Notes: generated from the letters alone by a model not told the origin. Shown: positions 38,996 through 47,826, numbered from the stretch's first letter. The stretch: DNA of 64,000 nucleotides from Streptomyces sp. SS1-1 (GCF_008973465.1 NZ_WBXN01000004.1:1984001-2048000); one strand, 5' to 3'. Numbers and translations: made by a program.

Positions 38996-41995
38996 TCATC
39001 CCCCGTAGAACAGCTCGTCCACCACGCCGCGCGCCCGCCGGGCGGTACGGCGGTAGTCGTCCAGCATGTCGCCGACGTGACCGGGCTCGTACCCCAGGTA
39101 CCGGCCGACCGCCGCCAGCTCGCGCGGGTCCGACGGGAAGGTGTCGCCGGCGCGTCCGCGCACCAGCATCACGGCGTTGCGGACGCGGGTCGCCAGCACC
39201 CACGCCTCGTCCAGGATCCCGGCCTCCTCCTCGCCGATGAGCCCGGCCGCGCGGGCGGCGGCCAGCGCCTCGCGAGTGCGGGTGGTGCGCAGTCCCGGCT
39301 CCTCCGCGCCGTGCCGCAGCTGGAGCAGCTGAACGGTCCACTCGACGTCCGACAGCCCGCCGGGGCCGAGCTTGGTGTGCAGCTTCGGGTCGGCGCCGCG
39401 CGGCAGGCGCTCGGACTCCATGCGCGCCTTCAGCCGCCGGATCTCCCGTACGGCCTCCTCGTCGAGCCCCCGGGCGGGGTAGCGCAGGGGGTCGATCAGC
39501 TCGATGAACCGGGCGCCCAGATCGTCGTCCCCCGCGACCGGCTCGGCCCGCAGCAGCGCCTGCGACTCCCACCCCAGCGACCAGCGCCGGTAGTAGGCGG
39601 CGTACGACTTCAGGGTGCGCACCAGCGGCCCCGACTTGCCCTCGGGGCGCAGGTCGGCGTCGATCAGCAGCGGCGGGTCGGCGCTGGGGATCTGGAGCAG
39701 CCGCCGCATCTCCGCCACCACGCGGTTGGCCGCGGCGGCGGCCTCCTGGTCGTCGACGCCGTCGCGCGGCTCGTGCACGAACAGGACGTCCGCGTCGCTG
39801 CCGTAGCCCAGCTCGTGCCCGCCGAAGCGGCCCATGCCGATGATCGCGAAGCGGGTGGGCAGGGTGTCGCCCCAGCCCTCGCGGACGACCGCGCGCAGGG
39901 TGCCGGCCAGTGTGGCCGCCGTGAGGTCGGAGACGGCGGCGCCGACCCGGTCCACGAGGGCGCCCTGGTCGGCCTCGGCCGGCGTGGTCTCGGTGCCGTA
40001 GGACGCCACGATGTCGGCGGCGGCCGTACGGAACAGCTCGCGGCGCCGGACGCCACGGGCCGCCGTGACTGCCTGGGCGGCGTTGTCGGCGCGGCGCACC
40101 GCGGCCAGGACCTCCTGCTCCAGATGGGCCCGGGGTCGTGGCTCCAGACCGGTGCCGCCGTCGCCGTCGCCGAGCAGCGCGACGGCCTCCGGTGCCCGCA
40201 TCAGCAGGTCGGGGGCGAGCCGGCCCGCCGACAGGACCCGGGCGAGGTTCTCGGCGGCGGCGCCCTCGTCGCGCAGCAGCCGCAGGTACCAGGGGGTCTT
40301 GCCGAGCGCGTCGGAGACCTTGCGGAAGTTCAGCAGCCCGGAGTCCGGGTCGGCGGAGTCCGCGAACCAGCCGAGGAGGACGGGCAGCAGGGTGCGCTGG
40401 ATCGCCGCCGCGCGGGTCACCCCGGAGGCCAGCGCCTCCAGGTGCCGCAGCGCCGACGCGGGGTCGGCGTAGCCGAGGGCGATGAGCCGTTCCCGGGCCG
40501 CGCCCGCGCTGAGCCGTGCCTCGCCGGGGGCGAGCTGGGCGACGGCGTCCAGCAGCGGCCGGTAGAACAGCTTCTCGTGCAGCCGCCGTACGACGCTGCT
40601 GTGCCGTTTCCACTCGCGGGTCAGCTCGGCGACCGGGTCGACGCGCAGACCCAGGGAGCGGCCGATGCGGCGCAGGTCGGCGTCGTCCTCGGGGACCAGG
40701 TGGGTGCGGCGCAGCCGGTGCAGCTGGATGCGGTGCTCCATGGAGCGCAGGAAGCGGTAGGCGGCGTCGAGCTGGGCGGCGTCGGCCCGGCCGACGTACC
40801 CGCCGGCGGCGAGGGCCTGGAGGGCGTCCAGGGTGGTGCCGCTGCGCAGGGCGGCGTCGTCGCGGCCGTGCACCAGCTGGAGCAGCTGCACGGCGAACTC
40901 GACGTCCCGCAGGCCGCCGGGGCCGAGCTTGAGCTGGCGGTCCACCTCGGACACCGGGATGTTCTCGATGACGCGGCGGCGCATCTGCTGCACGTCCGCG
41001 ACGAAGTTGTCGCGCTCGGCGGCCTTCCAGACCAGGGGCCGCAGCGCGGCGACGTACTCGGCGCCCAGCTCCAGGTCGCCCGCGACCGGGCGGGCCTTGA
41101 GCAGGGCCTGGAACTCCCAGGTCTTGGCCCAGCGCTGGTAGTAGGCGAGGTGGCTGCTGAGGGTGCGCACCAGGGGGCCGTTGCGGCCCTCGGGACGCAG
41201 GTTGGCGTCGACGGGCCAGATGGAGCCCTCGACGGTGGTCTCGGAGCAGATCCGCATCATGTGCGAGGCGAGCCGGGTGGCGGCCTGCAGGGCCTTGCCC
41301 TCGTCGGCGCCGTCGGCGCTCTCGCCGACGAAGATGACGTCGACGTCGGAGACGTAGTTGAGCTCGTGGCCGCCGCACTTCCCCATCGCGATCACCGCGA
41401 GCCGGCACTGCTCGGCGTCCCGCGGGGCGTCGGCGGTGGCGAGGGCGAGGGCGGCGCGCAGGGTGGCGGTGGCGAGGTCGGCGAGCTCGGCGGCCGTCTG
41501 GGCGAGGTCGGTGGTGCCGCACACGTCGCGGGCGGCGATGGAGAGCAGGCAGCGCCGGTAGGCGACGCGCAGGGCGACGGGGTCGCCGGCCTCGGCGAGG
41601 GCCCGCTCGAACTCCTCCACCTCGGGGTGCAGGTCGCGCGGCTCGTAGGTGACCAGGACCTGCCAGTCGCCGGGGTGCCGGGCGAGGTGGTCGGCGAGGG
41701 CGGCGGAGGCGCCGAGCACACCGAGCAGCCGGTCGCGCAGCGGCTTGGCCGCTATCAGGGTGTCCAGCAGCTCGCGCCGGTCGGCGGGGGTGGGCTGGGC
41801 CTCGGTGAGGCGGACGAGGCCGTTCAGCGCGAGGTCGGGGTCGGCGGTGGCGCCCAGGGCCTCCAGGAGGACCGGGTCGTTCCTGAGGGGGGTGAGGTCG
41901 GGGCTGTCCAGGAGGCGTTCGGCGGCCGACGGGTCGGTGAAACCGTGCCGCAGCAGCCGAGTGAACGTACTGCTCCTGCGTCCCGGCGCCGTCAT
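38996..41995 (-). CDS. glnE: GlnE, bifunctional glutamine synthetase adenylyltransferase/adenylyl-removase
   Basis: 999 residues, the usual two-headed enzyme that attaches AMP to, or removes it from, Tyr397 of GlnA. Two nucleotidyltransferase domains show GxGxxGGxEL-x-SDxD: MGKCGGHELNYVSDVDVIFV at about 204-223 (adenylyl-removase half) and IGMGRFGGHELGYGSDADVLFV at about 717-738 (adenylyltransferase half). A linker of helices joins them. ATG 41995 has GGAGGG 6-7 nt upstream. Its substrate glnA is about 31 kb away in this window. The neighbouring VOC gene is divergent. Confidence 0.98.
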   Translation of the reverse strand: MTAPGRRSSTFTRLLRHGFTDPSAAERLLDSPDLTPLRNDPVLLEALGATADPDLALNGLVRLTEAQPTPADRRELLDTLIAAKPLRDRLLGVLGASAALADHLARHPGDWQVLVTYEPRDLHPEVEEFERALAEAGDPVALRVAYRRCLLSIAARDVCGTTDLAQTAAELADLATATLRAALALATADAPRDAEQCRLAVIAMGKCGGHELNYVSDVDVIFVGESADGADEGKALQAATRLASHMMRICSETTVEGSIWPVDANLRPEGRNGPLVRTLSSHLAYYQRWAKTWEFQALLKARPVAGDLELGAEYVAALRPLVWKAAERDNFVADVQQMRRRVIENIPVSEVDRQLKLGPGGLRDVEFAVQLLQLVHGRDDAALRSGTTLDALQALAAGGYVGRADAAQLDAAYRFLRSMEHRIQLHRLRRTHLVPEDDADLRRIGRSLGLRVDPVAELTREWKRHSSVVRRLHEKLFYRPLLDAVAQLAPGEARLSAGAARERLIALGYADPASALRHLEALASGVTRAAAIQRTLLPVLLGWFADSADPDSGLLNFRKVSDALGKTPWYLRLLRDEGAAAENLARVLSAGRLAPDLLMRAPEAVALLGDGDGGTGLEPRPRAHLEQEVLAAVRRADNAAQAVTAARGVRRRELFRTAAADIVASYGTETTPAEADQGALVDRVGAAVSDLTAATLAGTLRAVVREGWGDTLPTRFAIIGMGRFGGHELGYGSDADVLFVHEPRDGVDDQEAAAAANRVVAEMRRLLQIPSADPPLLIDADLRPEGKSGPLVRTLKSYAAYYRRWSLGWESQALLRAEPVAGDDDLGARFIELIDPLRYPARGLDEEAVREIRRLKARMESERLPRGADPKLHTKLGPGGLSDVEWTVQLLQLRHGAEEPGLRTTRTREALAAARAAGLIGEEEAGILDEAWVLATRVRNAVMLVRGRAGDTFPSDPRELAAVGRYLGYEPGHVGDMLDDYRRTARRARGVVDELFYGG

Positions 41996-42230
41996 GCTCG
42001 CCCTCCCGTTCCGATCAGGGGTGTACGCGTTCCTGGTGGTACCCGATCAAGGTCGTACGCGATCGAGCCTAGCCGCAGTCCCGGCGGTCGGCGCCGACGC
42101 GTCCGGCGCGGTGGCCGGCGGGCGGGTGTGCCCGTTCCGGGCGTTTCGGTGGCGCCCCGTACCGATTTCGGCTTCGGTAAGGGTGAGCCGTTCAGGCGGA
42201 CCGAGCCACCGTCGACCCTGGAGACCGCTG

Positions 42231-42680
42231 ATGGACTTCACCCTCGAAGTGATCCCGCTGCCCGTGAGCGACATCGACCGGGCCCGTGACTTCTACCGCG
42301 ACAAGGTCGGCTTCCACGTCGACATCGACCAGGAGGTCATGCCGGGCATGCGCATCGTCCAGCTGACCCCGCCGGGGTCGGGCTGCTCGATCGCCCTGGG
42401 CGACAGCATCTGGGACCTGACCAAGGGCGAGACCGTCCCCCAGCCCGGCTCCTACCAGGGCCTCCAGCTCTGCGTGGCCGACATCAAGGCGGCGTACGCG
42501 GAGCTGCGCGACCGGGGCCTGGAGGTGTCGGAGCCGGTGCAGTACTCCCCCGACGACGGCGCCACCTTCATGTACTTCAAGGACCCCGACGGCAACGGCT
42601 GGTCGATCCAGGAGTACCGCCGCCGCGCGGCCCAGCCGCTGCACGCGGTGCTGTCGGAGCAGGCTGCGGAGTCGGAGTAG
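42231..42680 (+). CDS. VOC-superfamily (glyoxalase/bleomycin-resistance-like) protein
   Basis: 149 residues: two beta-alpha-beta-beta-beta modules, LEVIPLPVSDIDRARDFYRDKVGFHVD near the start and FMYFKDPDGNGWSIQEY near residue 115-130, the common VOC signature with likely metal ligands (Glu in the IQEY strand). Could be a lyase, isomerase or dioxygenase; the substrate is unknown. ATG 42231 has GGAGA 8 nt upstream. The frame is open far upstream over glnE's start but the fold begins here. Confidence 0.82.
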   Translation: MDFTLEVIPLPVSDIDRARDFYRDKVGFHVDIDQEVMPGMRIVQLTPPGSGCSIALGDSIWDLTKGETVPQPGSYQGLQLCVADIKAAYAELRDRGLEVSEPVQYSPDDGATFMYFKDPDGNGWSIQEYRRRAAQPLHAVLSEQAAESE

Positions 42681-42814
42681 CACGCGGGGGCCGGCGGTCC
42701 GCGATCGCCGGCCCCCCGGGCCCGCCCGGCCGGCCTCGGCCCTCACCACCCGGCGGTGGCCGGGCTCAGGTCGTGTCCGCAAAGTCCCGTTGTTCGCCCG
42801 TAGGGCGGGCCGGC

Positions 42815-43018
42815 GTGCGGATCATGATCGCGGATGACGAGGCGGCCGTCCGTGACTCCCTGGAGCGGGTGCTCCAGGTCGAGGCTGCGCGGAGCGCTGC
42901 GCTTGCGCGAGGAAGCAACGGAGCGGGTGCGGTACACGGCGACGGCCCGCAGACGGTCCGGGCCGACGGTTACGGACCGCCGGCCCCACTCGCCGGATCA
43001 CTGAGACCCCGCTCCTGA
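42815..43018 (+). pseudogene. Truncated response-regulator gene remnant
   Basis: GTG 42815 opens MRIMIADDEAAVRDSLERVL, which is the first strand, acidic DD pocket and first helix of a two-component receiver domain. After about residue 24 (LQVE) the similarity stops and the frame continues as Ala/Gly/Arg-rich sequence to a stop at 43016-43018. The phosphorylated aspartate, the Lys and any DNA-binding domain are missing. This is best read as what remains of an OmpR-type regulator after a deletion; no kinase gene is nearby. A short functional peptide cannot be excluded. Confidence 0.6.
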
Positions 43019-43025
43019 CCCGCCC

Positions 43026-44387
43026 CTACAGCACCGGCAGGTTCTTCCGCAGTTCGAAGGCCGTGACCTCGCTGCGGTACTCCTCCCACTCGCTCTTCTT
43101 GTTGCGCAGGAAGAAGTCGAAGACGTGCTCGCCGAGGGTCTCGGCGACCAGGTCGCTGTTCTCCATGAGGGTCAGGGCCTCGCCGAGGTTCTGCGGGAGG
43201 GGCTCGATGCCCATCGCGCGGCGTTCGGCGTTGGAGAGGGCCCACACGTCGTCCTCGGCGCCGGGCGGGAGTTCGTAGCCCTCCTCGATGCCCTTGAGGC
43301 CGGCGGCGAGCAGGACCGCGTAGGCGAGGTACGGGTTGGTGCCGGCGTCCAGGGAGCGGACCTCGACGCGGGCCGAGCCGGTCTTGCCGGGCTTGTACAT
43401 CGGGACGCGGACCAGGGCCGAGCGGTTGTTGTGACCCCAGCAGATGTAGGAGGGGGCCTCGCCGCCGGCGCCCGCGGTGCGCTCGGAGCCGCCCCAGATG
43501 CGCTTGTAGGAGTTCACCCACTGGTTGGTGACCGCGGAGATCTCGGCGGCGTGGCGGAGCAGGCCCGCGATGAAGGAGCGGCCCACCTTCGAGAGCTGGT
43601 ACTCGGCGCCGGACTCGTAGAACGCGTTGCGGTCGCCCTCGAAGAGCGACAGGTGGGTGTGCATGCCGCTGCCTGGGTGCTCGGAGAACGGCTTGGGCAT
43701 GAACGTCGCCTGGACGCCCTGCTCCAGCGCCACCTGCTTCATGACCAGCCGGAACGTCATGATGTTGTCGGCCGTGGAGAGCGCGTCGGCGTAGCGGAGG
43801 TCGATCTCCTGCTGGCCGGGGGCGCCCTCGTGGTGGGAGAACTCGACCGAGATGCCCATGGACTCCAGCATGGTGATCGCCTGGCGGCGGAAGTCCATGC
43901 CGATGTTCTGCGGGGTGTGGTCGAAGTAGCCGGAGTTGTCGGCCGGGGTGGGGCGGGTGCCGTCGACCGGCTTGTCCTTCAGCAGGAAGAACTCGATCTC
44001 CGGGTGCGTGTAGAACGTGAAGCCCAGGTCGGAGGTGCGGGCGAGGGCGCGCTTGAGGACGTAGCGCGGGTCCGCGAAGGACGGGGAGCCGTCGGGCATG
44101 AGGATGTCGCAGAACATCCGGGCCGTGCCGGGCGCCTCGGCGCGCCAGGGGAGGATCTGGAATGTCGACGGGTCCGGCTTGGCGATCATGTCGGACTCGT
44201 AGACGCGGGCGAAGCCCTCGATCGCGGAGCCGTCGAAGCCGATGCCCTCGTCGAAGGCCTGCTCCAGCTCGGCGGGGGCCACGGCCACGGACTTGAGGAA
44301 GCCCAGCACGTCCGTGAACCACAGCCGTACGAACCGGATGTCGCGCTCCTCCAACGTCCGGAGCACGAACTCCTGCTGCTTGTCCAT
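43026..44387 (-). CDS. glnA2: GlnA2, glutamine-synthetase-like gamma-glutamylpolyamine synthetase
   Basis: 453 residues of the GSI fold: FDGSAIEGFARVYESD, FYTHPEIEFFLL, PGSGMHTHLSLFEG, NNRSALVRVP and ARVEVRSLDAGTNPYLAY. It is only distantly like GlnA, has DVWAL in place of the adenylylation DLYEL loop (no Tyr), and lacks a GlnR box. It closely matches my memory of S. coelicolor GlnA2 (SCO2241), reported to glutamylate polyamines rather than ammonia. So expected role: first step of polyamine (putrescine, spermidine) use or detoxification. ATG 44387 is used with GGGGA 8 nt upstream; ATG 44402 has no room for a ribosome site. Confidence 0.88.
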   Translation of the reverse strand: MDKQQEFVLRTLEERDIRFVRLWFTDVLGFLKSVAVAPAELEQAFDEGIGFDGSAIEGFARVYESDMIAKPDPSTFQILPWRAEAPGTARMFCDILMPDGSPSFADPRYVLKRALARTSDLGFTFYTHPEIEFFLLKDKPVDGTRPTPADNSGYFDHTPQNIGMDFRRQAITMLESMGISVEFSHHEGAPGQQEIDLRYADALSTADNIMTFRLVMKQVALEQGVQATFMPKPFSEHPGSGMHTHLSLFEGDRNAFYESGAEYQLSKVGRSFIAGLLRHAAEISAVTNQWVNSYKRIWGGSERTAGAGGEAPSYICWGHNNRSALVRVPMYKPGKTGSARVEVRSLDAGTNPYLAYAVLLAAGLKGIEEGYELPPGAEDDVWALSNAERRAMGIEPLPQNLGEALTLMENSDLVAETLGEHVFDFFLRNKKSEWEEYRSEVTAFELRKNLPVL

Positions 44388-44640
44388 CTTCCGCTTCCCC
44401 ATCCTTGCTGGTCAGGCCGCCTGTCCCCGGTGCTGCGGGAGGCGGTCGGGCACCTGAGCATCCCACCACACCACCGTTTCCGGCGCGTTGCGGACCTTGA
44501 TCGCGAATCGACCCCGGCCGAACGCCCGACGGCCGGCGGGGGTGCCGCCGCGGTGCCGGGTGAACCGCTCTTCCGCCCATAGTGCCTGCTCGGCCCGACA
44601 TCCGTAACGGCCGCCCCCGTCGGACCGACCCCGCTTTAAT

Positions 44641-44657
44641 TTGCATCTCGGATGCAA
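44641..44657. promoter_or_regulatory. NsrR-type operator upstream of hmp
   Basis: TTGCATC-TCG-GATGCAA is a perfect 17-bp palindrome in an AT-rich patch (TTTAAT on the left, GTTTTAAT on the right) that stands out in this GC-rich DNA. It lies 58 bp before the flavohaemoglobin start. Its form resembles the nitric-oxide sensor NsrR operators at Streptomyces hmpA genes, and an NsrR homologue is encoded next door. The rest of the 328-bp gap between glnA2 and hmp shows nothing further that I recognise. Confidence 0.75.
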
Positions 44658-44715
44658 GTTTTAATGGGGGCGGGCGGTCACCCCCGCACCGCCCGGTCGA
44701 GCCTGAGGAGACCCG

Positions 44716-45909
44716 ATGCTGTCCGAGCAGTCCGCCGCCACCGTGCGCGCCACCCTCCCCGTCGTCGGCGGGGCCATCGGTGAGATCACCGAGCGCTTCT
44801 ACGCCCGCCTCTTCGCCGCCCGTCCCGAGCTGCTGCGCGACCTGTTCAACCGCGGCAACCAGGCGGCCGGCACCCAGCGCCAGGCCCTGGCGGGGTCGAT
44901 CGCCGCGTTCGCGACGCACCTGGTCGCCCACCCCGACGAGCGGCCGGACGCGATGCTGAGCCGGATCGCGCACAAGCACGCCTCCCTGGGCGTGACTCCC
45001 GAGCAGTACGCGCTCGTCCACGAGCACCTGTTCGCCGCGATCGCCGAGGTGCTCGGGGAGGCCGCCACCCCCGAGGTCGCGGCCGCCTGGGACGAGGTGT
45101 ACTGGCTGATGGCGAACGCCCTGACCGCGATCGAGAAGCGGCTGTACGAGGAGAGCGGCGAGGCCGGCCTGCGGCCCTGGGAGGTCGTGGAGCGCGTCGA
45201 GGAGACGGAGGACGTGGCCACGTTCCGGGTGCGCCCGGCCGACGGCGGGCCCGTGCCGGACTTCCGGGCCGGCCAGTACGTCTCCGTCCAGGTGGAGCTG
45301 GCGGACGGGGCCCGGCAGATCCGCCAGTACAGCCTCTCGGCGGCTCCCGGCTCACCGCTGCGCCAGTTCAGCGTCAAGCGCGTGCGCGGCGAGGCCGGAC
45401 CGGACGGCGAGGTCTCGGGGCACCTGCACGCGCATGTGCGGCCCGGCGACCGGCTGCGCCTCTCGGCGCCGTACGGCGATCTCGTGCTGGCCGGCACGGA
45501 CGCTCCGCTGCTGCTGGTCTCCGCCGGCATCGGGGTGACCCCGATCGTCGCGATACTCGGTGAGCTCGTGGACGCCGGTCACCAGGGCCCGGTGCTGGTC
45601 GTGCACGGCGACCGCTCCCCCGCCGGGCACGCCCTGCGCGCCGACCACGAGCAGTACGCCGGGAAGCTGGCGGACGCCACGGTCCGCTTCTTCTACGAGA
45701 CCGGCGCCGACCCCGCCGAGGCGTCCCACCGCACGGGCCTGGTCGACCTGACGGACGTGGACGTCCCCGAGGGAACGCACGCCTACCTGTGCGGTCCGCT
45801 GCCTTTCATGCGGGCCGTACGGGCGCAGCTCCTCGCCAAGGGCGTGGCGGCGGCGGACATCCACTACGAGGTGTTCGGGCCCGACCTGTGGCTGGTGCAG
45901 GCGGGCTGA
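44716..45909 (+). CDS. hmp: Flavohaemoglobin, nitric oxide dioxygenase
   Basis: 397 residues. Globin domain 1-140 with B10 Tyr29 (RFYARLF), E7 Gln54 and proximal haem His88 (AHKHASL). FAD domain about 150-255 with RQYSLS, and NAD domain about 260-397 with LLLVSAGIGVTP and the end YEVFGPDLWL. All parts needed to oxidise NO to nitrate with NADH and O2 are present. ATG 44716 follows GAGGAG by 6 nt. An NsrR-type palindrome sits at its promoter and nsrR follows convergently (12-bp gap), so the pair forms an NO-sensing and detoxifying unit. Confidence 0.96.
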   Translation: MLSEQSAATVRATLPVVGGAIGEITERFYARLFAARPELLRDLFNRGNQAAGTQRQALAGSIAAFATHLVAHPDERPDAMLSRIAHKHASLGVTPEQYALVHEHLFAAIAEVLGEAATPEVAAAWDEVYWLMANALTAIEKRLYEESGEAGLRPWEVVERVEETEDVATFRVRPADGGPVPDFRAGQYVSVQVELADGARQIRQYSLSAAPGSPLRQFSVKRVRGEAGPDGEVSGHLHAHVRPGDRLRLSAPYGDLVLAGTDAPLLLVSAGIGVTPIVAILGELVDAGHQGPVLVVHGDRSPAGHALRADHEQYAGKLADATVRFFYETGADPAEASHRTGLVDLTDVDVPEGTHAYLCGPLPFMRAVRAQLLAKGVAAADIHYEVFGPDLWLVQAG

Positions 45910-45921
45910 GCCAAGCGGCTG

Positions 45922-46362
45922 TCAGAGGGGCCGGCCGACGCCGATCTGGAGCAGCAGCGGGCCGGTGGGGTCCGCCGTGACGTCGGCGAGGGTGAGCGGG
46001 TCCAGCGAGGCGTAGAACGCCTCCTGGGCCCGCCGCAGCGCCCCGCGCAGCCGGCATCCGGGGCTGAGCGGGCAGGGGTTCTCGCCCTCGCACTCCACGA
46101 CGTCGCCGTCGCCCTCGAAGGCGCGGACGACCGCGCCGACGGACGCGGTGCGGCCCCGCTCGCTGAGGGTGAGCCCGCCGCCGCGCCCCCGGCGGGCGAC
46201 GACCAGGCCCTGGTGCTGGAGCTCGGCGACCACCTTGGCTGCGTGCGTGTAGGGCACCTCCATGTCGGCCGCGACCTCGCGGGTCGTCGGCGTGGCGTCC
46301 CCGAGGACGGCGAGCCGCATCAGCAGGCGCAGGGCCAGATCGGTGGAGCGCAACAGCCGCAT
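45922..46362 (-). CDS. nsrR: NsrR-like Rrf2-family iron-sulfur nitric oxide sensor
   Basis: 146 residues. Rrf2 winged helix (residues 1-65: STDLALRLLMRLAVL, TREVAADMEVPYTHAAKVVAELQ, RRGRGGGLTLS) followed by three cluster cysteines C91, C97 and C103 (CEGENPCPLSPGC). Asp8, the fourth ligand reported for the [4Fe-4S] cluster of S. coelicolor NsrR, is also at position 8. NO destroys the cluster and relieves repression of hmp. ATG 46362 starts the conserved MRLLRSTDLALR; it lacks a ribosome site and has TACGCT 7 nt upstream, so is probably leaderless. A near-palindrome at 46378-46394 suggests autoregulation. Confidence 0.9.
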   Translation of the reverse strand: MRLLRSTDLALRLLMRLAVLGDATPTTREVAADMEVPYTHAAKVVAELQHQGLVVARRGRGGGLTLSERGRTASVGAVVRAFEGDGDVVECEGENPCPLSPGCRLRGALRRAQEAFYASLDPLTLADVTADPTGPLLLQIGVGRPL

Positions 46363-46369
46363 GCCGGCC

Positions 46370-46375
46370 AGCGTA
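46370..46375 (-). promoter_or_regulatory. -10-like box of the leaderless nsrR transcript
   Basis: TACGCT on the minus strand ends 7 nt before ATG 46362. Confidence 0.4.
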
Positions 46376-46377
46376 AT

Positions 46378-46394
46378 AATGCGCATCGCCCATT
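46378..46394. promoter_or_regulatory. Possible NsrR autoregulatory site
   Basis: AATGCGCATCGCCCATT is an imperfect palindrome (outer AATG/CATT and inner GC pairs match) directly upstream of the nsrR -10 box. It resembles the hmp operator only loosely. Confidence 0.35.
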
Positions 46395-46526
46395 CCAAAT
46401 ATCCGGCGGAACCGCGACGCCCGTCCCCGTGATCCGGCCGTTGTCGTCACCTCCCTACGAGAGGTCACCCCTTCCCCATTACGATCAGCGGACCCGACCG
46501 CCCCTTTCGCCGAAGGACATGACCTC

Positions 46527-47189
46527 ATGGGCTCCGCCAAGAACAGGAACAGCGCCGAGCGCAAGGCGCGGATAGAGGAGATGCGGCGGGCCGAGCGGGC
46601 CCGCGAGCGCCGCGGCCGTGTCATCACGATCAGCGTCTCCGCGGTGATCGTCGCCGCGCTGGTCGTCGGCGGGGTCGTCCTCGTCCGCTCCCAGGGCGGC
46701 GACGACGAGGCCGCGAAGCCCGACAAGACCTCCGGGAAGTTCGTCGCCGGCGACGACGGCGTGAACACCTGGAAGGGCAAGCTGGCCAGCACGCACGTCG
46801 AGACGAGCGTGAAGTACCCGATGGAGCCCCCGGTCGGCGGCAACCACCATCGCGCCTGGATGAACTGCAACGGCGACGTCTACACCAAGGAGCTGCGGCG
46901 GGAGAACGCCGTGCACTCGCTGGAGCACGGCGCGGTGTGGGTGACGTACACGTCGAAGGCGGCGAAGTCCGACGTGGACGCGCTGGCGGCGAAGGTGAAG
47001 CAGACGCCGTACACGCTGATGAGCCCGGACGAGAAGCAGAAGGACCCGATCATGCTGAGCGCGTGGGGGCACCAGCGCACGGTGAAGAGCGCGGACGACC
47101 CGGACGTCGGGAAGTTCTTCGAGACCTACGTCCAGGGCAAGCAGACGCCCGAGCCGGGCGCGGCCTGCACGGGCGGTCTGCCGGAGTGA
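46527..47189 (+). CDS. Membrane-anchored DUF3105 protein
   Basis: 220 residues. A charged, helical N-terminus (ERKARIEEMRRAERARERRG) precedes one membrane helix at about 32-54. The extracytoplasmic domain has the DUF3105 signature YPMEPPVGGNHHRAWMNCNGDVY, then NAVHSLEHGAVWVTY and SAWGHQ. The clustered His and Cys residues suggest metal binding. ATG 46527 with AAGGAC 9 nt upstream. Its stop overlaps the start of the DUF305 gene, indicating translational coupling; the two often occur together in actinobacteria. Function unknown; copper handling is an attractive guess. Confidence 0.82.
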   Translation: MGSAKNRNSAERKARIEEMRRAERARERRGRVITISVSAVIVAALVVGGVVLVRSQGGDDEAAKPDKTSGKFVAGDDGVNTWKGKLASTHVETSVKYPMEPPVGGNHHRAWMNCNGDVYTKELRRENAVHSLEHGAVWVTYTSKAAKSDVDALAAKVKQTPYTLMSPDEKQKDPIMLSAWGHQRTVKSADDPDVGKFFETYVQGKQTPEPGAACTGGLPE

Positions 47190-47809
47190 GGCCGCACATC
47201 GGCTGGATGGCGGGGACCGCGGCGGCCGTCCTCGTCGCCGCCGGCGCGCTCACGTACGCGGCCGCCGGGGACGGCTCCGGGGACACCGTCCCGGACGCGG
47301 GCTCGGCGGACGCCGGGTTCGCGCGGGACATGGCCGTGCACCACCAGCAGGCCGTCGAGATGGCGTACATCGTGCGCGACCGCACGGACGACGAGGACGT
47401 GCGCCGGCTCGCGTACGACATCGCGCAGACGCAGGCCAACCAGCGCGGCATGCTGATGGGCTGGCTGGACCTGTGGGAGCTGCCGAAGGTGTCGGCGGAC
47501 CCCCCGATGACCTGGATGGGCATGGGCGACGCGCCCTCCGCCGGGGAGGGCTCGTTGATGCCGGGCATGGCGACGAACGCGGAGATGAAGAAGCTCGGCA
47601 CGCTGAACGGCAAGCAGGCGGAGGTGTTCTTCCTGCAGTTGATGACCGCCCATCACAAGGGCGGCATCCACATGGCCGAGGGCTGTCTGGACAAGTGCGC
47701 GGTCGGCGTGGAGAAGAGGCTGGCGCGGACCATGGTCAACGGGCAGCAGGCGGAGATCGACCTGATGGCCGACATGCTGCGCGAACGGGGCGCGAAGCCC
47801 CGGCCCTGA
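47186..47809 (+). CDS. DUF305 (ferritin-like) secreted/anchored protein
   Basis: 207 residues. An N-terminal hydrophobic helix (about 7-25, MAGTAAAVLVAAGALTYAAA) acts as signal or anchor. Two DUF305 helical repeats follow with MAVHHQQAVEMA and LMTAHHKGGIHMA, whose His-His and Met residues are typical of this four-helix family, often linked to copper. GTG 47186 overlaps the previous stop by 4 nt (GTGA). An ATG at 47207 is a possible start but would cut into the signal helix. Works presumably with the DUF3105 partner on the outer membrane face. Confidence 0.83.
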   Translation: MRPHIGWMAGTAAAVLVAAGALTYAAAGDGSGDTVPDAGSADAGFARDMAVHHQQAVEMAYIVRDRTDDEDVRRLAYDIAQTQANQRGMLMGWLDLWELPKVSADPPMTWMGMGDAPSAGEGSLMPGMATNAEMKKLGTLNGKQAEVFFLQLMTAHHKGGIHMAEGCLDKCAVGVEKRLARTMVNGQQAEIDLMADMLRERGAKPRP

Positions 47810-47826
47810 GGGTCCGGGCACGGAGA

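Noticed and set aside
41649..42230. N-terminal extension of the VOC protein (frame open from 41649)
   Set aside because: The extra part is antisense to glnE and unlike the VOC fold; the ATG at 42231 has a ribosome site.
38186..42289. 1367-codon plus-strand frame opposite glnE
   Set aside because: Shadow of PAP2 and glnE genes; composition is Arg/Gly/Ala/Gln-rich with no family features.
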